Shown: positions 10,587 through 19,548 of the stretch, in pieces | Position numbering within the stretch: position 1 is the stretch's first letter | How the letters are laid out: each line of letters starts with the position of its first letter | NCBI GenBank assembly: GCA_900542055.1 | Contig: UQMA01000001.1 | Coordinates: forward strand, 1 to 64,000 | DNA: 64,000 nucleotides | Reading direction: 5' to 3' | From: an uncultured Azospirillum sp. | GTDB lineage: Bacteria; Pseudomonadota; Alphaproteobacteria; RF32; CAG-239 | The notes under the pieces: model-generated | Told to the model about the DNA's origin: nothing | Databases searched by the model: none | Seen by the model: only the letters and a program-made list of their open reading frames with translations | Program-made: the position numbers and the translations under genes

Positions 10587-12787
10587 TGAGAAAAATTTTT
10601 CGCAACATTATATTAGCTTTTTTGCCGGCATTGTTTGTTTGCCCTGTATTTCTGCACGCCGAGCAAACTAAGAATTCTCAGCCGATTTTTTTCAGCGCTG
10701 ATGAAGTTGAAGAAGACAGCCAAACAAAAATTATTACGGCACGCGGAGATGTAAATATTGTTCGCAACGGTGTTACGCTAAAAGCCGATACTCTGACTTT
10801 TGACAGAAAAAATGATGTATTAATCGCCGATGGGAATGTCAGTATACGACAGCCTGACGGAACAACAGTTTTTTCAAAAAACGCCCGCTTGAGTGATAAA
10901 ATGTCAAAAGCAACTATTACGGATGTCAAAGCAATTTTAGCAGATGAAAGCCGTTTAGCCGCCAAGCGCATAAAACAAACATCAAACAAAGACAAACACT
11001 TCTTTTATGCAGTCTATTCTCCGTGTGATGTTTGTCAAAATAATCCCAAACCATTATGGTCAATTAAGGCTCGCAAAATTACCCATGATGCCGACAAACA
11101 CGATGTTTATTATCGAAGCGCTTTTTTGTCGGTAAAAAATGTACCGGTTTTATATACACCATTTTTCTCACATCCTGACCCAACAGTAAAACGCCGCAGC
11201 GGCTTTTTGCCGCCTTCGCTTGCCAGCAACAATTATCTTGGTTCAGCTGTTGAAATGCGTTATTTTATTGATTTAGGAGATCATGAAGATATTACGCTCA
11301 CCCCGATTTTGAGCAGTGACCAAAATATTATTTTCGGCGGCACATACCGCAAAATGATGTACAACGGTGATTTAAATATCAGCGGCACCTTAATGGAAGA
11401 CAAAAACACCAATGAAACCCGCGGAAATATTGTTGCTAAAGGCCGTTATGAAATAAATGATTTATGGCTGGCGAAGATGGATATTAATTATGCTTCTGAC
11501 GGAGCGTATTTAAAAGATTTATCTTTACCGGGAAGAACTGAAACATGGCTTACCTCATCAGTTTCTGCCGAACGTTTTGAAGGGCGCGACTATGCTGCAA
11601 TTGAAGGCTTTTCATACAAACTGGTCAGTTATTCGCTGCGCACGTCTGATATAAATGCTTTTGAACAAAGAGAATACAGCAAACCTTATATTTTACCGTT
11701 AGCCACTTATGAAAATATAGGAGAATCAAATTCCATCGGAGCATATTTCAAAAACACGTTCAATATGGCTTCAATCTATCGCGAACGCGACGAAACACAA
11801 ACCCAGCGCGCCACAATGATAAATTCATGGAACTTGCCTTATACCAGCCCGTTCGGCGAAAAATATCGCTTTATGGCTTCCGTAAAATCTGATCTTTATT
11901 ACATAGATAATTACTACAATCCTTATAACCAAAATTACACAGGTGCTACGGGACGCATTTTTCCGCAGGCCGGCGTGGAATGGCGCTTACCTTTTGTAAA
12001 GGCAACCGAAACCTCACGGCAAATTCTCGAACCAACCATTGTTGCAGTTGCTGCGCCGAACGGAGGCAATAAAATCGACAAAATTCCGAATGAAGACAGC
12101 TTAAATGCCCAACTGGATGACAGTAATATATTGGACATTGACCGCTATTCAGGATATGACCGCAACGACACCGGCAGCCGTATAAGCTATGGATTAAACT
12201 GGAGTGCATACGGAAATATTCTCGGCAGAACATCTTCATTTTTCGGGCAGAGCTACTATTTTGAGAAAGATGAAAGTTTCACCCAAAGTTTAGGAGATAC
12301 TTCGTCGCATTTCAGTGATTATGTGGGCAGAATTTTTGCCGCTCCGAATTCTTATATTGATTTTAATTATCGTTTTCGCCTTGACAAAGATAATTATGAC
12401 CTTAAATACAGCGAATTAAACACGCGTATCGGACCGCAAATGTTTTGGGCTTATATTGCATATACTTCAATAAAAGGACGCAAAGAAAAAGGCTCAGATT
12501 CTGATTTATATTTCTTTGATGACTATAAAGAAAGAAAAGAACTTTATACATCACTTAATGCTAAGGTTTCACGCGACTGGACTGTCGTCCTTTATAACCG
12601 CCAAGATTTATCAAAAGAAAATAACACCTCTTTGGAACATGGCGGAAAACTAATTTATGAAGATGAATGCTTTAAACTTATTTTCAACACCCATAAATAT
12701 AATTCAACAGATCCGGATTATGACGACGGATATGAATTTTCTGCAACTTTCCTGCTTAAAACATTAGGAAGCGTGGGCTCAGAATAG
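10586..12787 (+). CDS. lptD: LPS-assembly outer-membrane protein LptD
   Basis: Outer-membrane beta-barrel that inserts LPS with LptE. I take the ATG at 10586, overlapping the lptF stop and preceded by AAGGA; it gives a signal peptide ending near L-H-A-E. An in-frame start 45 nt upstream would bury that signal. After the signal come an OstA/LptA-like beta-jellyroll (about 30-130), then a plug/barrel region with the conserved Y-S-P-C-D-V-C and P-x-L-W-S-I-K-A-R segment, ending as an aromatic-rich barrel. 733 aa. Its partner lptE lies at 48.3-48.9 kb. Confidence 0.93.
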   Translation: MRKIFRNIILAFLPALFVCPVFLHAEQTKNSQPIFFSADEVEEDSQTKIITARGDVNIVRNGVTLKADTLTFDRKNDVLIADGNVSIRQPDGTTVFSKNARLSDKMSKATITDVKAILADESRLAAKRIKQTSNKDKHFFYAVYSPCDVCQNNPKPLWSIKARKITHDADKHDVYYRSAFLSVKNVPVLYTPFFSHPDPTVKRRSGFLPPSLASNNYLGSAVEMRYFIDLGDHEDITLTPILSSDQNIIFGGTYRKMMYNGDLNISGTLMEDKNTNETRGNIVAKGRYEINDLWLAKMDINYASDGAYLKDLSLPGRTETWLTSSVSAERFEGRDYAAIEGFSYKLVSYSLRTSDINAFEQREYSKPYILPLATYENIGESNSIGAYFKNTFNMASIYRERDETQTQRATMINSWNLPYTSPFGEKYRFMASVKSDLYYIDNYYNPYNQNYTGATGRIFPQAGVEWRLPFVKATETSRQILEPTIVAVAAPNGGNKIDKIPNEDSLNAQLDDSNILDIDRYSGYDRNDTGSRISYGLNWSAYGNILGRTSSFFGQSYYFEKDESFTQSLGDTSSHFSDYVGRIFAAPNSYIDFNYRFRLDKDNYDLKYSELNTRIGPQMFWAYIAYTSIKGRKEKGSDSDLYFFDDYKERKELYTSLNAKVSRDWTVVLYNRQDLSKENNTSLEHGGKLIYEDECFKLIFNTHKYNSTDPDYDDGYEFSATFLLKTLGSVGSE

Positions 12788-12798
12788 AGGAGAAAAAT

Positions 12799-13875
12799 AT
12801 GAAAAAAATATTGCTGACATTATTAGGATTACTTATGTCTTTTCCCGCTCAGGCGCAATTTGCTTCGGGATATGCTCCGCGTTATGAAAATGAACCAGCT
12901 GAAACTGATGCAGAAGAAAATAGCGAGCCATCTTCTGTTTTTCAAACACAGTCGCCTCAAATGTCAGCTCCGCGCCCGCAGCCGATTGTTCCGCAAAATA
13001 TAAAAAAACCGACGCCATACACAGGAAACATCAGAATTTTAGCTTCCGTTAATGGAGAAATTATTACCACAGAAGATATAAACAACCGCGTCCGTGCTTT
13101 CTGCATGACAACAGGTATTCCTTATAATGATCAAACAAAATTGTTGATTATCAACAAGGTAATGCAAAACACCATTGATGAAAAACTTAAATTACAAGAT
13201 GCCGTAAGCAACAAAATAGAAATCAGCAAAAACGACGTTGACGATGCTATAAAGAGTTATGCAGCAAACAACAAAACCACTCCCGAGCATTTGAAAAAAA
13301 TGTTAAAAGAGCATGGCGTAAGCGAAAGTATTTTTCGTGAACAAATGAAAAGCGATTTGGCATGGGTGCGTTTGGTTAGAAACAAAACTTCAAACGATAC
13401 CGTTACCGAACCGGAAATTCAAGAAGCTCTTGAATTAACAAAAAAAGATATGAGCAAAACCAAATATATGGTTTCTGAAATAGTCATCGACAGCAAAAAT
13501 GCAAAAAACATCTTCGGTTTATCACAAACTTTGCGTCAAGATCCTCGTTTTGAAATGTATGCAGCACAATTTTCACAAAGTCCCAGTGCTTCAAGCGGCG
13601 GTCGTTTGGGCTGGATTAATGCTGGACAACTTCCGGAACAGCTTGACAAAGCTTTATCAAAAATGTCAGCAGGAGAAATTTCAGATCCTATTCTTTATAA
13701 CAACGCATATCATATTTTTCGCGTTGAGCAAAAATTCGATCCTTCAAAAGATAGTCTGCCAGAGCCGGATTCACGTGCAATTGCTGAAATGTTATCAGGA
13801 CAAAAAACCGAACGTTTTGCCGCCAGACATTTACAAGATCTCCGTCAACGAGCCGCTATTGAACTGAAAGAATAA
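12799..13875 (+). CDS. surA: Periplasmic chaperone / peptidyl-prolyl isomerase SurA
   Basis: Chaperone for outer-membrane proteins such as LptD. Signal peptide (cleavage near A-Q-A-Q), then a Pro/Gln-rich disordered stretch, a SurA_N-type helical domain from about residue 75, and one parvulin domain (about 215-315, with the S-x-x-x-x-S-G-G-R-L-G-W-I core). 358 aa; E. coli SurA has two parvulin domains, here I see one. AGGAG box. Placement between lptD and rsmA is conserved in proteobacteria; pdxA, often found between surA and rsmA, is absent. Confidence 0.88.
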   Translation: MKKILLTLLGLLMSFPAQAQFASGYAPRYENEPAETDAEENSEPSSVFQTQSPQMSAPRPQPIVPQNIKKPTPYTGNIRILASVNGEIITTEDINNRVRAFCMTTGIPYNDQTKLLIINKVMQNTIDEKLKLQDAVSNKIEISKNDVDDAIKSYAANNKTTPEHLKKMLKEHGVSESIFREQMKSDLAWVRLVRNKTSNDTVTEPEIQEALELTKKDMSKTKYMVSEIVIDSKNAKNIFGLSQTLRQDPRFEMYAAQFSQSPSASSGGRLGWINAGQLPEQLDKALSKMSAGEISDPILYNNAYHIFRVEQKFDPSKDSLPEPDSRAIAEMLSGQKTERFAARHLQDLRQRAAIELKE

Positions 13876-13878
13876 AAT

Positions 13879-14703
13879 ATGCTTCTCTCTTTGCGTGATA
13901 CTGTTAACTTTTACGGTCTTATGGCCGATAAATCTCTCGGACAAAACTTTCTTCTTGATTCAAATATTACCGACAAGATTGTTCGGTTAAGCTTGAGCCA
14001 TCAGGGGTTGAAGGATTTCAGCGCTTATAATATGATTGAAGTCGGCCCTGGTCCGGGAGGATTAACCCGATCTGTTTTAGAACAAAATCCTTTATCTTTG
14101 ACCGTAATTGAAATGGATTCGCGTTGTGTTCGGATTATGGAAGATCTGAAAAATGAAACGGATTGTCCGATGAATATTGTAAACGGCGATGCTTTAGCTT
14201 TTACCCCAAGTAAAAATATTTCTTCTCCGCGACAGATTATCAGCAATCTGCCTTATAATATATCCGTACCTTTATTAATAAAATGGTTGGAAGAAATAAA
14301 AAATTATTCAGCTTTAACTCTGATGTTTCAAAAAGAAGTTGCCGAAAGAATAATGGCCTCCACCCGCTGCAAAGATTATGGGCGCGTATCTGTTTTAGCA
14401 CAGCTTAGCTGTAAAATCGAAAAATTAATGGATTTAAATCCGGAATGTTTTACGCCTGCGCCGAAAATTTGGTCAAGCGTTCTGCTTTTCCGCCCGCTTG
14501 ACAAGCCTATTACTCAAGAAGAAAGAACAAAAATAGAAAAAATAACTTCTCTTGCTTTTGGACAAAGACGGAAAATGCTGCGTCAAAGTTTGAAATCTTT
14601 GCCCGATATACTAGGCAAACTTGAACAGCTTCAAATTGCTCCGACAGCACGTGCAGAAGAACTAACACCGCAGCAATTTTTGGATTTAGCGCATTTATAT
14701 TAA
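13879..14703 (+). CDS. rsmA: 16S rRNA dimethyladenosine transferase
   Basis: KsgA/Dim1 family; dimethylates A1518 and A1519 of 16S rRNA. N-terminal K-S-L-G-Q-N-F-L-L-D, SAM motif E-V-G-P-G-P-G-G-L-T near residue 55, and catalytic N-L-P-Y-N-I-S near residue 120 are intact. 274 aa is typical. It starts three bases after the surA stop and is last in the lptF-lptD-surA-rsmA run. Confidence 0.95.
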   Translation: MLLSLRDTVNFYGLMADKSLGQNFLLDSNITDKIVRLSLSHQGLKDFSAYNMIEVGPGPGGLTRSVLEQNPLSLTVIEMDSRCVRIMEDLKNETDCPMNIVNGDALAFTPSKNISSPRQIISNLPYNISVPLLIKWLEEIKNYSALTLMFQKEVAERIMASTRCKDYGRVSVLAQLSCKIEKLMDLNPECFTPAPKIWSSVLLFRPLDKPITQEERTKIEKITSLAFGQRRKMLRQSLKSLPDILGKLEQLQIAPTARAEELTPQQFLDLAHLY

Positions 14704-14719
14704 TTTTTGTCAAATTTTG

Positions 14720-14748
14720 TTGATTTATCTTCCAGACAATGCTATACA
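14720..14748 (+). promoter_or_regulatory. Candidate sigma-70 promoter
   Basis: TTGATT, 17-base spacer, TATACA, about 40 bases before the ATG of the following orphan gene. Confidence 0.55.
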
Positions 14749-14789
14749 AAAATTACTGAATATTATTAATCAATTAAAATTTAAAACTT

Positions 14790-15335
14790 ATGCATCAAAA
14801 AGACAGTTACAAAGTTTTAGCCCAAAAGTTGGGTATAAAACAAATGAGCTTAAAAGATTGCAAGCTCTCAGACGGCAAAATTTATGTTGAATATTTCAAA
14901 CAAGTATTCAAACAAATAAATCGCGACATTCTGGCAAACAAGTACAACATCAATCCTACCGATGAGTTTTCAAACAAATCTAAATCTCCTTGGAGTTATC
15001 TCAATTCGGAAGCAACCTTGCTTGATTTTGCCCGTTTGCTCGCCATTCCTGCCAGCCGCAGCGCCGCCAATATCCGCGCTCAGTGCACCAGACCGCGAAT
15101 AAGCAAACAAATGCTTACTGTTTTGCTTGCCGACCAGCTTGAAAAAGAGCCTCAGGAAATTGATCTCGATATGCAAGTTCGCCAAATTCGCCTGCCTATT
15201 GCAAATTATAACAAACATTCATGGGTAACTTTTATCCGTTGGTGCGAACAAGCGGGGTTCAGCGGACATCCGGAAGATCTCAATCAATTGGCTGAGATTA
15301 GTGTTAATCAACTTTTTGATTATTGGGTTAGATAA
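14790..15335 (+). CDS. Uncharacterised cytoplasmic protein
   Basis: 181 aa, not recognised. No signal peptide or membrane segment. Mostly helical by composition, with basic patches (I-R-A-Q-C-T-R-P-R) and Trp-rich stretches (W-S-Y-L near 75, W-V-T-F-I-R-W-C near 150). It has its own promoter and a strong terminator, and base use matches its neighbours, so it is probably a real single-gene unit. The helical, basic character would allow nucleic-acid binding, but nothing proves it. Confidence 0.6.
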   Translation: MHQKDSYKVLAQKLGIKQMSLKDCKLSDGKIYVEYFKQVFKQINRDILANKYNINPTDEFSNKSKSPWSYLNSEATLLDFARLLAIPASRSAANIRAQCTRPRISKQMLTVLLADQLEKEPQEIDLDMQVRQIRLPIANYNKHSWVTFIRWCEQAGFSGHPEDLNQLAEISVNQLFDYWVR

Positions 15336-15358
15336 CATAATTGTGAATCTACCTACAA

Positions 15359-15386
15359 AAAAACTCCCTTAAACGGGAGTTTTTTA
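15359..15386. terminator. Bidirectional terminator
   Basis: AAAACTCCC / GGGAGTTTT stem with a 6-nt loop and A/T runs on both sides, between convergent genes. Confidence 0.9.
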
Positions 15387-15390
15387 CTAT

Positions 15391-16728
15391 TTAAGCATAT
15401 TCAGACCTTGAAAACAGATTCATAAAGCGTCGCAATCCTGAAACTTGTTTTTCCTGCGGTTGCTGTTGCCTTGCTTCTGTCTGGCGTGCTTCCTGATTTT
15501 GCTGTTTTACGGTTGCAGCCACATCTTCACATTGAAAATGGCGGGCAGCAAAATCATAATGCGGAGTCGATTTTTCGCCGCGCATTCCTGCCAATTCTTC
15601 TCTTCGCTGCTGCAAACGCTCATTATCTTTGCGCATTCCCTCAACAATATCAGCTCGAGCTAAACTTTCGGCGTTTCTTCTTTCACGAAAAGCTGCTATT
15701 CTTTCACTGATAGCGGAATGTCCCGCTGACATTGATGCTGTCAGATTTTCCATACCTGTATGATTTTCTGGCAGATCCGCTTGCGCCGTCGGTTTGCCGG
15801 CTGTTTTCTGCGCTGAAGCGCTGTTTTGTTGCTGTTTTTGCAACTGCTCCTCTCGCAACTGATTGTCTAATTGCTGAAGCTCTTTATCATTCAATTGCTC
15901 AAATTGATGTTTGAAACATTTTTCGGCATATTGGCTGGTATGAAAAACTTTTACTTGTTTATTAATGCACCACCCCAATCCGCTGTTTACGCTTTCGCCG
16001 TTTCCGCCGGTATACGTAGCCTTTCCATTTTTATCAACATTTGCTCTCACACAATGCCAGCCGGAAGCTGTGTTGTTGGCAACGCCTGTTCTGATAAACA
16101 ACAAATCACCATCTTTCAGCTTTGGATTCCCTTTTTTATCAAGAGCAACTTGTCCATTAAGACGAACATAGTCCGAAACTTTGTTTCCGTTTGTATCCAT
16201 AAAGCCGTTTTCACCATATTTTTTTATTGCCGACGGACAGCTTCTGGCTTCTTCGCAACGCAGACTATCCCTCGGACATACTGGATTTTTACCATGTAAT
16301 GCTTGAAAATTATTTTCAGTTTTTAAATAAAGCGGATTCGCAAAAACTTTTGATTCAGGAACATCCTGTTCCAAATTCTGTCTTAAATCTTCACCAATTT
16401 CCTTATTGGCTTTATTCATGGCATCGAATTGAATGGCCACGCAATAATTGGTTGCCAATCCTTTCAACCCAAATTCAGCGCCGTATGTACTGCAGGCATA
16501 TCTTTTACGTTCCGTATCCGAACTTTTGTTACGGGGATATTTTCTTTGAACATCCCGCACCGATTGAGTAACGATTTCGCCCTGGCGCGTTGTAAATTCT
16601 TCCGTTTTTGCTTTCGACAAACGGTCGACCATTGCCGCACGTTCTTCCGCGGACAATTCTGTTTCTTGTTTTTCCGTTTGTTTTTCTTTCGGTTCTTCGG
16701 GAACTTCAGTTAATTCTGCTTCAGACAT
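15391..16728 (-). CDS. Possible papain-fold (CHAP/NlpC-like) protein, effector-like
   Basis: 445 aa, not confidently recognised. Residues 1-60 are Glu/Lys-rich and disordered, with no signal peptide. Residues 75-265 look folded: candidate Cys at 79 or 96, a cluster C151/C158/C164, then D-G-D-L-L-F-I-R (206-213) and S-G-W-H-C (222-226), followed by T-Y-T-G-G-N-G. The G-D-L-L-F strand followed by a strand with His resembles CHAP/NlpC-P60 cysteine peptidases. Residues 270-430 are Gln/Glu-rich, likely coiled coil. GGAGAAAG lies before the start. Cytosolic action, or export by a signal-independent route, is inferred. Confidence 0.5.
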   Translation of the reverse strand: MSEAELTEVPEEPKEKQTEKQETELSAEERAAMVDRLSKAKTEEFTTRQGEIVTQSVRDVQRKYPRNKSSDTERKRYACSTYGAEFGLKGLATNYCVAIQFDAMNKANKEIGEDLRQNLEQDVPESKVFANPLYLKTENNFQALHGKNPVCPRDSLRCEEARSCPSAIKKYGENGFMDTNGNKVSDYVRLNGQVALDKKGNPKLKDGDLLFIRTGVANNTASGWHCVRANVDKNGKATYTGGNGESVNSGLGWCINKQVKVFHTSQYAEKCFKHQFEQLNDKELQQLDNQLREEQLQKQQQNSASAQKTAGKPTAQADLPENHTGMENLTASMSAGHSAISERIAAFRERRNAESLARADIVEGMRKDNERLQQRREELAGMRGEKSTPHYDFAARHFQCEDVAATVKQQNQEARQTEARQQQPQEKQVSGLRRFMNLFSRSEYA

Positions 16729-16811
16729 AGTCTTTCTCCGTTAACATATATTTTATAATAGCAAAAACAGTGATTTTACGCAATTACAATATGATGACAA
16801 AAAAATGAAAT

Positions 16812-17723
16812 TTAATTCGGAATTTTGTGCTTTGCCAAAGGATGGTTTTCTCTTACTTCTTCGCACAATTGCTCCGATACAATATGCGTATATATCTCCG
16901 TTGTCGAAATATCTTCATGACCCAGCATTTTTTGCACGCTTCGCAAATCTACCTTATGATTTAACAAATGAGTAGCAAACGAGTGGCGCAAAACGTGAGG
17001 CGAAATTTTTGCCGGAGAAATTCCAGCCTCTGCTGCTATTTTTTTCAAATCCTTAAAAAAAGCATCTCTGGTTATATGTCCGTCCGCGGCGAGTTTTGAC
17101 GGAAACAGCCAAATTGACTTTTCACCTTTTAGATAATATTTCCGAGCAGCCAAATAATCTTCAACCGTATTCAGAGCCGATGATGCCGCCGGAATAATCC
17201 GCTCTTTGCCGCCCTTGCCTAAAACAATAACCTGTTCTTTTTTAAAATTAACATTTTTTTCAGGCAAGCCGACCAGTTCAGATACACGCAGACCGCAAGC
17301 ATACATAAGTTTCAGCATTGCCGCCAAACGCAAGCCGACAAAACCTTTTTTAGCTTCGGCAATGTCAATCATACGCCCTATTTCTTCTTCTGTTAAAAAC
17401 TTAGGTAAAGGTTTTTCCTTTTTGGGAGAAAGTACATCAGCCGCCGGATTATCTGCAATTTTGCCTTCGGAAAGCAAAAATTTAAAAAATTCCCGTACAG
17501 CTGAAATCTTACGCGCAATAGATTTACCGCTGTATTTTTTGTCGCCCAAATCTTTAATAAAATCGGCAATTTCATTTGCCTTCACCGTTGATATATCTTG
17601 ATTAACGAATTCATAAAACTGTTCCAAATCTTTTCGATATGCAGCGGCTGTAAGCGGTGACAGCCCTTTTTCAGCAGTAGCGGCGTCTAAAAAAAGATAA
17701 ATATAATTTTTATCAGAAGACAT
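16812..17723 (-). CDS. xerD: Tyrosine site-specific recombinase, XerD type
   Basis: Resolves chromosome dimers at dif with a XerC partner. N-terminal core-binding SAM-like domain (1-90), then the catalytic domain with A-C-G-L-R-V-S-E-L (first Arg, about 150), Lys in G-K-G-G-K-E-R, H-V-L-R-H-S-F-A-T-H (about 245), L-G-H and the Tyr nucleophile in T-E-I-Y-T-H near 280. 303 aa is typical of XerC/XerD and not of phage integrases; no attachment repeat or integrated element is adjacent. Whether this is XerC or XerD cannot be settled without the paralogue. A short membrane-peptide gene ends at its start codon. Confidence 0.88.
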   Translation of the reverse strand: MSSDKNYIYLFLDAATAEKGLSPLTAAAYRKDLEQFYEFVNQDISTVKANEIADFIKDLGDKKYSGKSIARKISAVREFFKFLLSEGKIADNPAADVLSPKKEKPLPKFLTEEEIGRMIDIAEAKKGFVGLRLAAMLKLMYACGLRVSELVGLPEKNVNFKKEQVIVLGKGGKERIIPAASSALNTVEDYLAARKYYLKGEKSIWLFPSKLAADGHITRDAFFKDLKKIAAEAGISPAKISPHVLRHSFATHLLNHKVDLRSVQKMLGHEDISTTEIYTHIVSEQLCEEVRENHPLAKHKIPN

Positions 17724-17867
17724 TTATTTTGCAAAAGTATTGGCTAGAGGTTGTTCTACTGTTTCTTCGCTAAACGGCATTTCCTGCGACACCAGCCAAA
17801 ACAATCCGGCAACTGCTATTCCTGCTAAAATATAAACCCAACTGTAATTTTTTTTACGATTTAACAT
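17724..17867 (-). CDS. 47-residue single-pass membrane peptide
   Basis: Short gene upstream of xerD. ATG at 17867 preceded by AAGGG at good spacing; the stop at 17724-17726 directly abuts the xerD ATG (17723), so the two should be translationally coupled. The product has a basic N terminus (L-N-R-K-K-N-Y), one hydrophobic helix (about residues 10-26), and an acidic periplasmic-side tail (S-E-E-T-V-E-Q). I do not recognise it. Clear start signals and gapless coupling support a real gene. Confidence 0.6.
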   Translation of the reverse strand: MLNRKKNYSWVYILAGIAVAGLFWLVSQEMPFSEETVEQPLANTFAK

Positions 17868-17894
17868 AAACTTGCCCTTTTCTTTAAAAAAATA

Positions 17895-17922
17895 TTGATA
17901 AAATCAAAACTATTTATATTAT
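17895..17922 (+). promoter_or_regulatory. Promoter of aroK
   Basis: TTGATA, 16-base spacer, TATTAT. The -10 overlaps an upstream in-frame ATG (17921), which argues for translation starting at 17954. Confidence 0.55.
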
Positions 17923-17953
17923 GGCAATAATATTTAAAACAAAGATTAAAACA

Positions 17954-18496
17954 ATGCAAATTAATAAAATAATTTTATTGGTCGGATTAATGGGAAGCGG
18001 CAAAACCAGCGTGGGAAAACGTCTGGCAAAAAGGCTGAATCTGCCCTTTGTCGACGGCGATCAAGAAATAGAAAAAGCTGCAGGACTTCCTTTAGTCGAT
18101 GTTCTAAAATGTTTTGGCGAAGAAGAATACCGTGCCGGCGAAACCAGAGTTATGCATCGTTTGCTACAGGGCTCTCCTTGTGTTTTGGCCTCAGGAGGAG
18201 GTTCTTTTGTTCCGCAGCAAACCAGAAATTTAGCCAAAGAACATGCTATTACTATTTGGCTGAAAGCTGATGTTGACACTTTATACCACCGCACATACGG
18301 ACGTAAACACCGTCCTTTTTTGCGGGGAAATGACGAACACCTGAAAAACAAGCTTGAGGAATATATAGGAGAAGAATATCCTTATTATTCCGAAGCCGAC
18401 ATTGTAGTCGAAACCAGAGATGAAGCCGTTGAAGCAACGGTAAACCGAGTTACTACCGCCATCAATAATTTTATCGGCGCAAAATCATCGGATTAA
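17954..18496 (+). CDS. aroK: Shikimate kinase
   Basis: Phosphorylates shikimate in the chorismate pathway. Walker A G-L-M-G-S-G-K-T-S-V-G-K near residue 15, D-G-D-Q-E-I-E substrate motif near 35, A-S-G-G-G-S-F near 80 and the lid R-x-x-H-R-P-F near 120. 180 aa from the chosen ATG, normal for the family; an ATG 33 nt upstream would fall in the promoter -10 box. aroB, a common partner, is not next to it. Confidence 0.92.
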   Translation: MQINKIILLVGLMGSGKTSVGKRLAKRLNLPFVDGDQEIEKAAGLPLVDVLKCFGEEEYRAGETRVMHRLLQGSPCVLASGGGSFVPQQTRNLAKEHAITIWLKADVDTLYHRTYGRKHRPFLRGNDEHLKNKLEEYIGEEYPYYSEADIVVETRDEAVEATVNRVTTAINNFIGAKSSD

Positions 18497-18524
18497 GCAA
18501 AAAAACTCTTTACAAATAACAAAA

Positions 18525-18554
18525 TTGTTGTAAAAAGACAGCGGGTTTTAATAA
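18525..18554 (+). promoter_or_regulatory. Candidate promoter of rpsB
   Basis: TTGTTG, 18-base spacer, TAATAA. Transcription would begin about 110 nt before the rpsB ATG, leaving a long leader. Confidence 0.4.
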
Positions 18555-18579
18555 TAAAGCCCATAACTTTAATTTCACA

Positions 18580-18643
18580 CGCAGGACGGCGGACACTCTA
18601 AGTTTTCGCTCCGGTGCTCTTAGCAAAGAGCCGAATGCCTGCG
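18580..18643 (+). ncRNA. Structured 5' leader of rpsB (candidate S2 autoregulatory RNA)
   Basis: CGCAGG (18580-18585) can pair with CCTGCG (18638-18643), closing a ~50-nt region that holds an inner hairpin GCTCT / AGAGC (18616-18631). It is far more GC-rich than flanking DNA and ends about 30 nt before the rpsB start. rpsB leaders are known S2-binding autoregulatory elements in several bacterial groups; that this is one is inferred. Confidence 0.45.
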
Positions 18644-18674
18644 GAGGTTTAACCGGAAAACAAAGGATTATAAA

Positions 18675-19520
18675 ATGAGTCTTCCAAAATTTACTATTCG
18701 CCAAATGATTGAAAACGGCGTACATTTCGGTCACCACGCTCGTCGTTGGAATCCGAAAATGGCCGAATATATCTATGGCAAAAAAGATAACATTCACATC
18801 ATTGACTTGCAGCAGACTTACCCGATGCTCTACACTGCTTTGAATGCTGCCCGCGAAATTGCTGCCAACGGCGGTAAAGTTTTATTTGTCGGCACCAAAA
18901 GACAAGCTCAGGACATCATTAAAGAGAATGCTGAAAGATGTGGACAGTACTATGTAAACTATCGCTGGCTCGGCGGTATGTTGACCAACTGGAAAACCGT
19001 TTATAAATCAATCTCTCGTTTAAACAAATTGAATGAGATGTTTGATAAAAACGAAACTGAAGGCTATACTAAAAAAGAATTGCTCAATTTGAAAAAAGAA
19101 CAAGACAAATTGGCAAAAGAATTGAATGGTGTTATGAATATGGGCGGACAGCCTGACTTGTTGTTCGTTGTTGATATGCCTAAAGAAGATTTGGCTATCA
19201 AAGAAGCTAAAAAACTCGGCATCCCGGTTATTGGTATTGCTGATACCAATGCGGATCCAAGCTTGGTTGACTTCCCAGTTCCAGGTAATGATGACGCTGT
19301 TCGTGCAATTCAATTTTATTGTGAATTGTTGTCTTCTGCCGTTTTGGACGGTATTCAAGCTGAAATCGCCGCACAAGGCGTTAAAGTTGACGAAATTGTA
19401 GCTGAAGCTAAACCTGCTCGCAAAAAAGCCGCAAAAGCTGATAGCGAAGCCGAAGGCACAGCTGAAGAAAAAGCTCCGGCTAAAAAAGCCGCCGCTAAGA
19501 AAAAAGCTGCTGCTGAATAA
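18675..19520 (+). CDS. rpsB: 30S ribosomal protein S2
   Basis: S2 with the usual start F-T-I-R-Q-M-I-E-N-G-V-H-F-G-H, the W-N-P-K-M motif, G-T-K-R-Q-A, W-L-G-G-M-L-T-N-W-K-T and the D-T-N-x-D-P signature near residue 190. AAGGA box. 281 aa; from about residue 246 it carries an extra low-complexity tail of Lys, Ala and Glu that reads like the tail on L28 in this window. It is followed by a stem-loop and then tsf, the conserved order. Confidence 0.97.
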   Translation: MSLPKFTIRQMIENGVHFGHHARRWNPKMAEYIYGKKDNIHIIDLQQTYPMLYTALNAAREIAANGGKVLFVGTKRQAQDIIKENAERCGQYYVNYRWLGGMLTNWKTVYKSISRLNKLNEMFDKNETEGYTKKELLNLKKEQDKLAKELNGVMNMGGQPDLLFVVDMPKEDLAIKEAKKLGIPVIGIADTNADPSLVDFPVPGNDDAVRAIQFYCELLSSAVLDGIQAEIAAQGVKVDEIVAEAKPARKKAAKADSEAEGTAEEKAPAKKAAAKKKAAAE

Positions 19521-19548
19521 TAGCCAAAAGCTATAAATACAACTTAGC

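Noticed and set aside
16812..17723. Phage integrase or mobile element
   Set aside because: Length and motifs are XerC/XerD; no attachment repeats or cargo beside it.
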